Notes under the pieces: generated by a model
What the model was told of the DNA's origin: nothing
The model's database searches: none
Seen by the model: only the letters and a program-made list of their open reading frames with translations
DNA from: an uncultured Halomicronema sp.
GTDB lineage: Bacteria > Cyanobacteriota > Cyanobacteriia > Phormidesmidales > Phormidesmidaceae
Reading direction: 5' to 3'
Length of the DNA stretch: 9,546 nt
Assembly (NCBI GenBank): GCA_937897665.1
Contig: CALCPB010000673.1
Location: forward strand, 1-9,546
In this document: in pieces, positions 8,215-9,546 of the stretch
Layout of the letters: each line of letters opens with the position of its first letter
Position numbering within the stretch: position 1 is the first letter of the stretch
Made by a program: the position numbers and the translations under genes

Positions 8215-8262
8215 CTGCCGGAGCCATCTACAGGGCTGTACTCCCTCCGGCAGACATTTTTT
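8215..8262 (+). terminator. Nested hairpin followed by T6, between nuclease and sodN
   Basis: CTGCCGGAG (8215-8223) and CTCCGGCAG (8245-8253) form a perfect 9-bp GC-rich stem. Inside it TACAG/CTGTA (8229-8233 and 8236-8240) forms a second symmetrical arm. Three bases after the outer stem comes T6 (8257-8262), so on the plus strand it looks like an intrinsic terminator. No plus-strand gene lies upstream, so it may stop antisense transcription through the nuclease gene before it reaches sodN. On the minus strand it could instead be a 5'-UTR structure of the nuclease mRNA, ending 57 nt before its start codon. Confidence 0.5.
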
Positions 8263-8277
8263 GCGGCCTTGGTAGCC

Positions 8278-8308
8278 TTGACCGCACGTCTCTAAAAATG
8301 TTTACTAT
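8278..8308 (+). promoter_or_regulatory. Possible sodN promoter
   Basis: TTGACC (8278-8283, 5 of 6 to the -35 consensus) and TACTAT (8303-8308, 4 of 6 to the -10 consensus) are separated by 19 nt, slightly long. The pair lies just past the nested hairpin and would give a leader of roughly 125 nt before the sodN start. It was assigned by eye only, and other promoters closer to sodN are possible. Confidence 0.35.
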
Positions 8309-8369
8309 GTGAGAGTGTGATCCACCTGCTATCGTTCAAGCCAAAGGCATTCAGAGCCGTAGTTTCGAA

Positions 8370-8387
8370 TGGTAGTAGGTTGGTAGT
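8370..8387 (+). repeat. Phased direct repeat TGGTAGT upstream of sodN
   Basis: The 7-mer TGGTAGT occurs at 8370-8376 and 8381-8387, an 11-bp period that places both copies on the same face of the helix. It ends 53 nt before the sodN start. Such spacing suits a regulator binding site, but no known operator is recognised. Confidence 0.35.
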
Positions 8388-8440
8388 TACATCACCTAAT
8401 GTATTGCTACGCGCTTGAAAACCAACACAAAGCAAGGCAC

Positions 8441-8899
8441 ATGCTGAAGCAAATTATTTCTAAATTCCAAGGTCAGTTTCCTGCGCCCACAGTGAGCGCC
8501 CACTGCGACGGTCCCTGTGGTGTTTATGACCCTTCCTCGGCTCGTGTCGCGGCTGAAGCAGTCGTTAGCATGACCAAAAAGTTGCTCGACCTTGAGGCCA
8601 AGCCAGGTGACCCCGCGTACGAAAACACCTTTTCTCGCTACGTTGCCATTAAAGAAGAGCAGGCTCAGATTACCAAAGATGAGCTGTTGATTTTGTGGAC
8701 AGACTACTTCAAGCCTCAACACCTTGAGCAATTTCCCGATTTGCATGACACTTTTTGGAAAGCTACCAAGCTCTGTTCCGCTTGTAAGGTGGAAGTGAGT
8801 GCTCAACATACTCAAGAGTTGATGGCAGCGGTCGAAAAGATTCACAACATGTTTTGGGCTACTAAGAGCCGTGATGTCACCTGGTACACCGCTAGCTAG
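8441..8899 (+). CDS. sodN: Nickel superoxide dismutase
   Basis: Ni-SOD disproportionates superoxide in the cytoplasm as a homohexamer. The defining nickel hook HCDGPCGVYDP is present. After removal of a 20-residue propeptide (MLKQIISKFQGQFPAPTVSA) the His becomes residue 1, with the Ni ligands His1, Cys2 and Cys6 (His codon at 8501). The mature part is 132 residues, mainly helical. The Gly after HCD, instead of the Leu of the Streptomyces enzyme, is in my recollection common in cyanobacterial forms. A further CSAC pair sits at about mature residues 92-95. I chose ATG 8441, with AAGG 3 nt upstream (a short gap), because the propeptide then has a sensible length. An in-frame ATG at 8399 has no ribosome binding site and would add 14 residues. 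The gene diverges from the nuclease and is followed by sodX. Confidence 0.95.
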   Translation: MLKQIISKFQGQFPAPTVSAHCDGPCGVYDPSSARVAAEAVVSMTKKLLDLEAKPGDPAYENTFSRYVAIKEEQAQITKDELLILWTDYFKPQHLEQFPDLHDTFWKATKLCSACKVEVSAQHTQELMAAVEKIHNMFWATKSRDVTWYTAS

Positions 8900-8922
8900 C
8901 AGCCATTAACTTTTTTCTTAGA

Positions 8923-8953
8923 AGCGATCGTTGTAGAGGCGATCGCTTTTTTT
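8923..8953 (+). terminator. Intrinsic terminator between sodN and sodX
   Basis: AGCGATCG (8923-8930) pairs perfectly with CGATCGCT (8940-8947) across a 9-nt loop, and seven Ts (8947-8953) follow. The right arm is part of a HIP1 octamer (8939-8946). The T-tract ends directly at the sodX ATG (8954). It begins 23 nt after the sodN stop, so it should terminate most sodN transcripts and leave sodX to readthrough. Confidence 0.75.
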
Positions 8954-9325
8954 ATGCTTAATTCTGAATCAATGAAAAACTCTCTTCGTCACTCGACCAT
9001 TGTGGATGTGCTGCTTTGGCTGTTGCGCCGCTATCGTCGCTATCGTATTACCGGCAATTCCATGATGCCCCTGCTACACCCTCCCCAAGAGGTTTTGATC
9101 AACCCATCCGCTTATCAGCAGCAGTTACCTCTGCCCAATGAAATTGTCATCGCCTCTCATCCCTACGAGCCAGGCCTTCGCATCATCAAACGTGTTCTGT
9201 TTGTGGAAACTGATGGTCGTTGCTATTTGCAGGGAGACAACGCTGACGAGAGCCAAGACAGCAAACAGTTCGGCCTGTTGCCTTTAAATCAGATACAGGG
9301 CAAAGTCCTGTGCCTGTTTCCCTAG
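8954..9325 (+). CDS. sodX: Ni-SOD maturation protease SodX (S26 family)
   Basis: This is a small signal-peptidase-like serine protease (S26) encoded next to sodN. It is presumed to cut the Ni-SOD propeptide so that the Ni-binding His becomes the N-terminus. Of 123 residues, Ser36 in GNSMMP is the nucleophile and Lys79 in RIIKRV is the general base. GDNADESQDSKQFG (94-107) matches the conserved GDNxxxSxDSR box of S26 proteases. Only a short hydrophobic stretch (about 16-24) precedes an Arg-rich segment, so it may be soluble or loosely membrane-bound. The start is uncertain. ATG 8954 abuts a terminator T-tract and ATG 8972 is six codons later. Neither has a Shine-Dalgarno sequence, which fits low expression. 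The pairing with sodN makes the call firm. Confidence 0.9.
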   Translation: MLNSESMKNSLRHSTIVDVLLWLLRRYRRYRITGNSMMPLLHPPQEVLINPSAYQQQLPLPNEIVIASHPYEPGLRIIKRVLFVETDGRCYLQGDNADESQDSKQFGLLPLNQIQGKVLCLFP

Positions 9326-9372
9326 AACCTATTAGAGTCATTCGCGGCGGCTCCATTATCAGCACGCGCTCA

Positions 9373-9411
9373 AATACTCCGGTAGACAGGTAACTATGAC
9401 GTCTGAGTATT
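9373..9411. repeat. Bulged inverted repeat downstream of sodX
   Basis: AATACTC (9373-9379) plus AGAC (9384-9387) pair with GTCT plus GAGTATT (9401-9411). This gives 11 bp with a 4-nt bulge on the left arm and a 13-nt loop. It begins 47 nt after the sodX stop and could be a transcript end, but it lacks a clear T-run. Confidence 0.4.
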
Positions 9412-9479
9412 CTTCGCAAGCCTAAGGTGTCAGCTGATCCAGGGCGACTATCTATGACCGGCTTTAGTAAGGAGATAAT

Positions 9480-9505
9480 AGCTGGAGTAATAACCCAATC
9501 CAGCT
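9480..9505. repeat. 7-bp inverted repeat near the right edge
   Basis: AGCTGGA (9480-9486) and TCCAGCT (9499-9505) form a perfect 7-bp stem with a 12-nt loop. No T-run follows, and no function is evident. Confidence 0.35.
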
Positions 9506-9546
9506 GCATTCAGCAACTCTACTGAGGTAGCCACTCAACTGAAGAG

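Larger units (their letters stand above)
128..8946. repeat. HIP1 octamers GCGATCGC, ten dispersed copies
   Basis: Exact copies start at 128, 510, 2973, 4051, 5321, 6464, 6711, 7586, 7760 and 8939. A random 8-mer would be expected about 0.15 times in this length. The motif is the highly iterated palindrome of many cyanobacterial genomes and is the best single compositional clue to the host. Nine copies lie inside coding sequence (two of them in the broken nuclease), and one forms part of the sodN-sodX terminator. Confidence 0.85.
9326..9546. other. Right-edge intergenic region, no gene seen
   Basis: The 221 bases after sodX show no start with a ribosome binding site followed by a plausible frame. 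An AAGGAG (9469-9474) has no start codon at a useful distance. The region holds two inverted repeats, listed separately, and may contain the end of the sodN-sodX transcript. Confidence 0.5.

Noticed and set aside
8159..8227. Upstream extension of the nuclease frame to 8227
   Set aside because: It would bury the lipoprotein signal behind 23 residues, and its first codons lie in a hairpin. A well-spaced ribosome binding site supports ATG 8158.
8396..8845. 149-codon minus-strand open frame opposite sodN
   Set aside because: It mirrors the conserved sodN coding region and has no independent support.
9186..9509. 107-codon minus-strand frame overlapping the 3' part of sodX
   Set aside because: About 140 nt are antisense to sodX, its ATG lacks a ribosome binding site, and no domain is recognisable.
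1..9546. Search for CRISPR arrays, tRNA or rRNA genes, transposases and attachment sites
   Set aside because: No regularly spaced repeats, cloverleaf-like sequence, transposase motifs or terminal repeats with target duplications were seen on either strand.

Overview
The window reads as a chromosomal segment of a cyanobacterium. The HIP1 octamer GCGATCGC occurs ten times in 9.5 kb, where well under one is expected by chance. The envelope genes follow the cyanobacterial order purC, omp85/bamA, lpxC, fabZ, lpxA, lpxB. The Omp85 protein appears to have three POTRA domains behind an acidic, proline-containing linker. A nickel superoxide dismutase with its maturation protease also fits. The genus cannot be fixed from the sequence alone.

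Left two thirds (95-6871, all on the minus strand, so transcription runs from high to low coordinates): purC (purine synthesis), then bamA (outer-membrane protein insertion), lpxC, fabZ, lpxA and lpxB. bamA and lpxC are 3 nt apart, lpxA and lpxB are 2 nt apart, and the lpxB ribosome binding site lies inside the end of lpxA. LpxA, LpxC and LpxB supply three steps of lipid A synthesis. FabZ supplies the dehydratase of fatty-acid elongation, whose acyl-ACP products LpxA uses. BamA folds beta-barrel proteins into the membrane that this lipid builds. The cluster is thus an outer-membrane biogenesis operon with purC upstream.

Middle (about 6872-8158): a roughly 270-base region without a convincing gene, then a minus-strand NucA-type nonspecific nuclease. 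It carries a lipoprotein signal and an Excalibur-like domain. Its frame is open through the catalytic DRGH motif, is broken by two in-frame TGA codons only five codons apart, and then continues in the same frame for about 95 more codons with good NucA-family sequence. It is most simply a recently inactivated gene.

Right part (8159-9546): a divergent intergenic region with a nested hairpin plus T-run, a possible promoter and a helically phased direct repeat. It is followed on the plus strand by sodN (Ni-SOD, with the HCDGPCGVY nickel hook after a 20-residue propeptide) and sodX (S26-type protease presumed to remove that propeptide). A terminator-like hairpin lies between sodN and sodX and ends exactly at the first base of the sodX start codon, suggesting that sodX is made by partial readthrough. 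The last 221 bases hold no gene that I can support, only two inverted repeats.

Most of the window is well-understood housekeeping sequence. The best candidates for a second look are the double-TGA nuclease, the terminator between sodN and sodX, and the structured nuclease/sodN intergenic region. I do not see a new multigene system.
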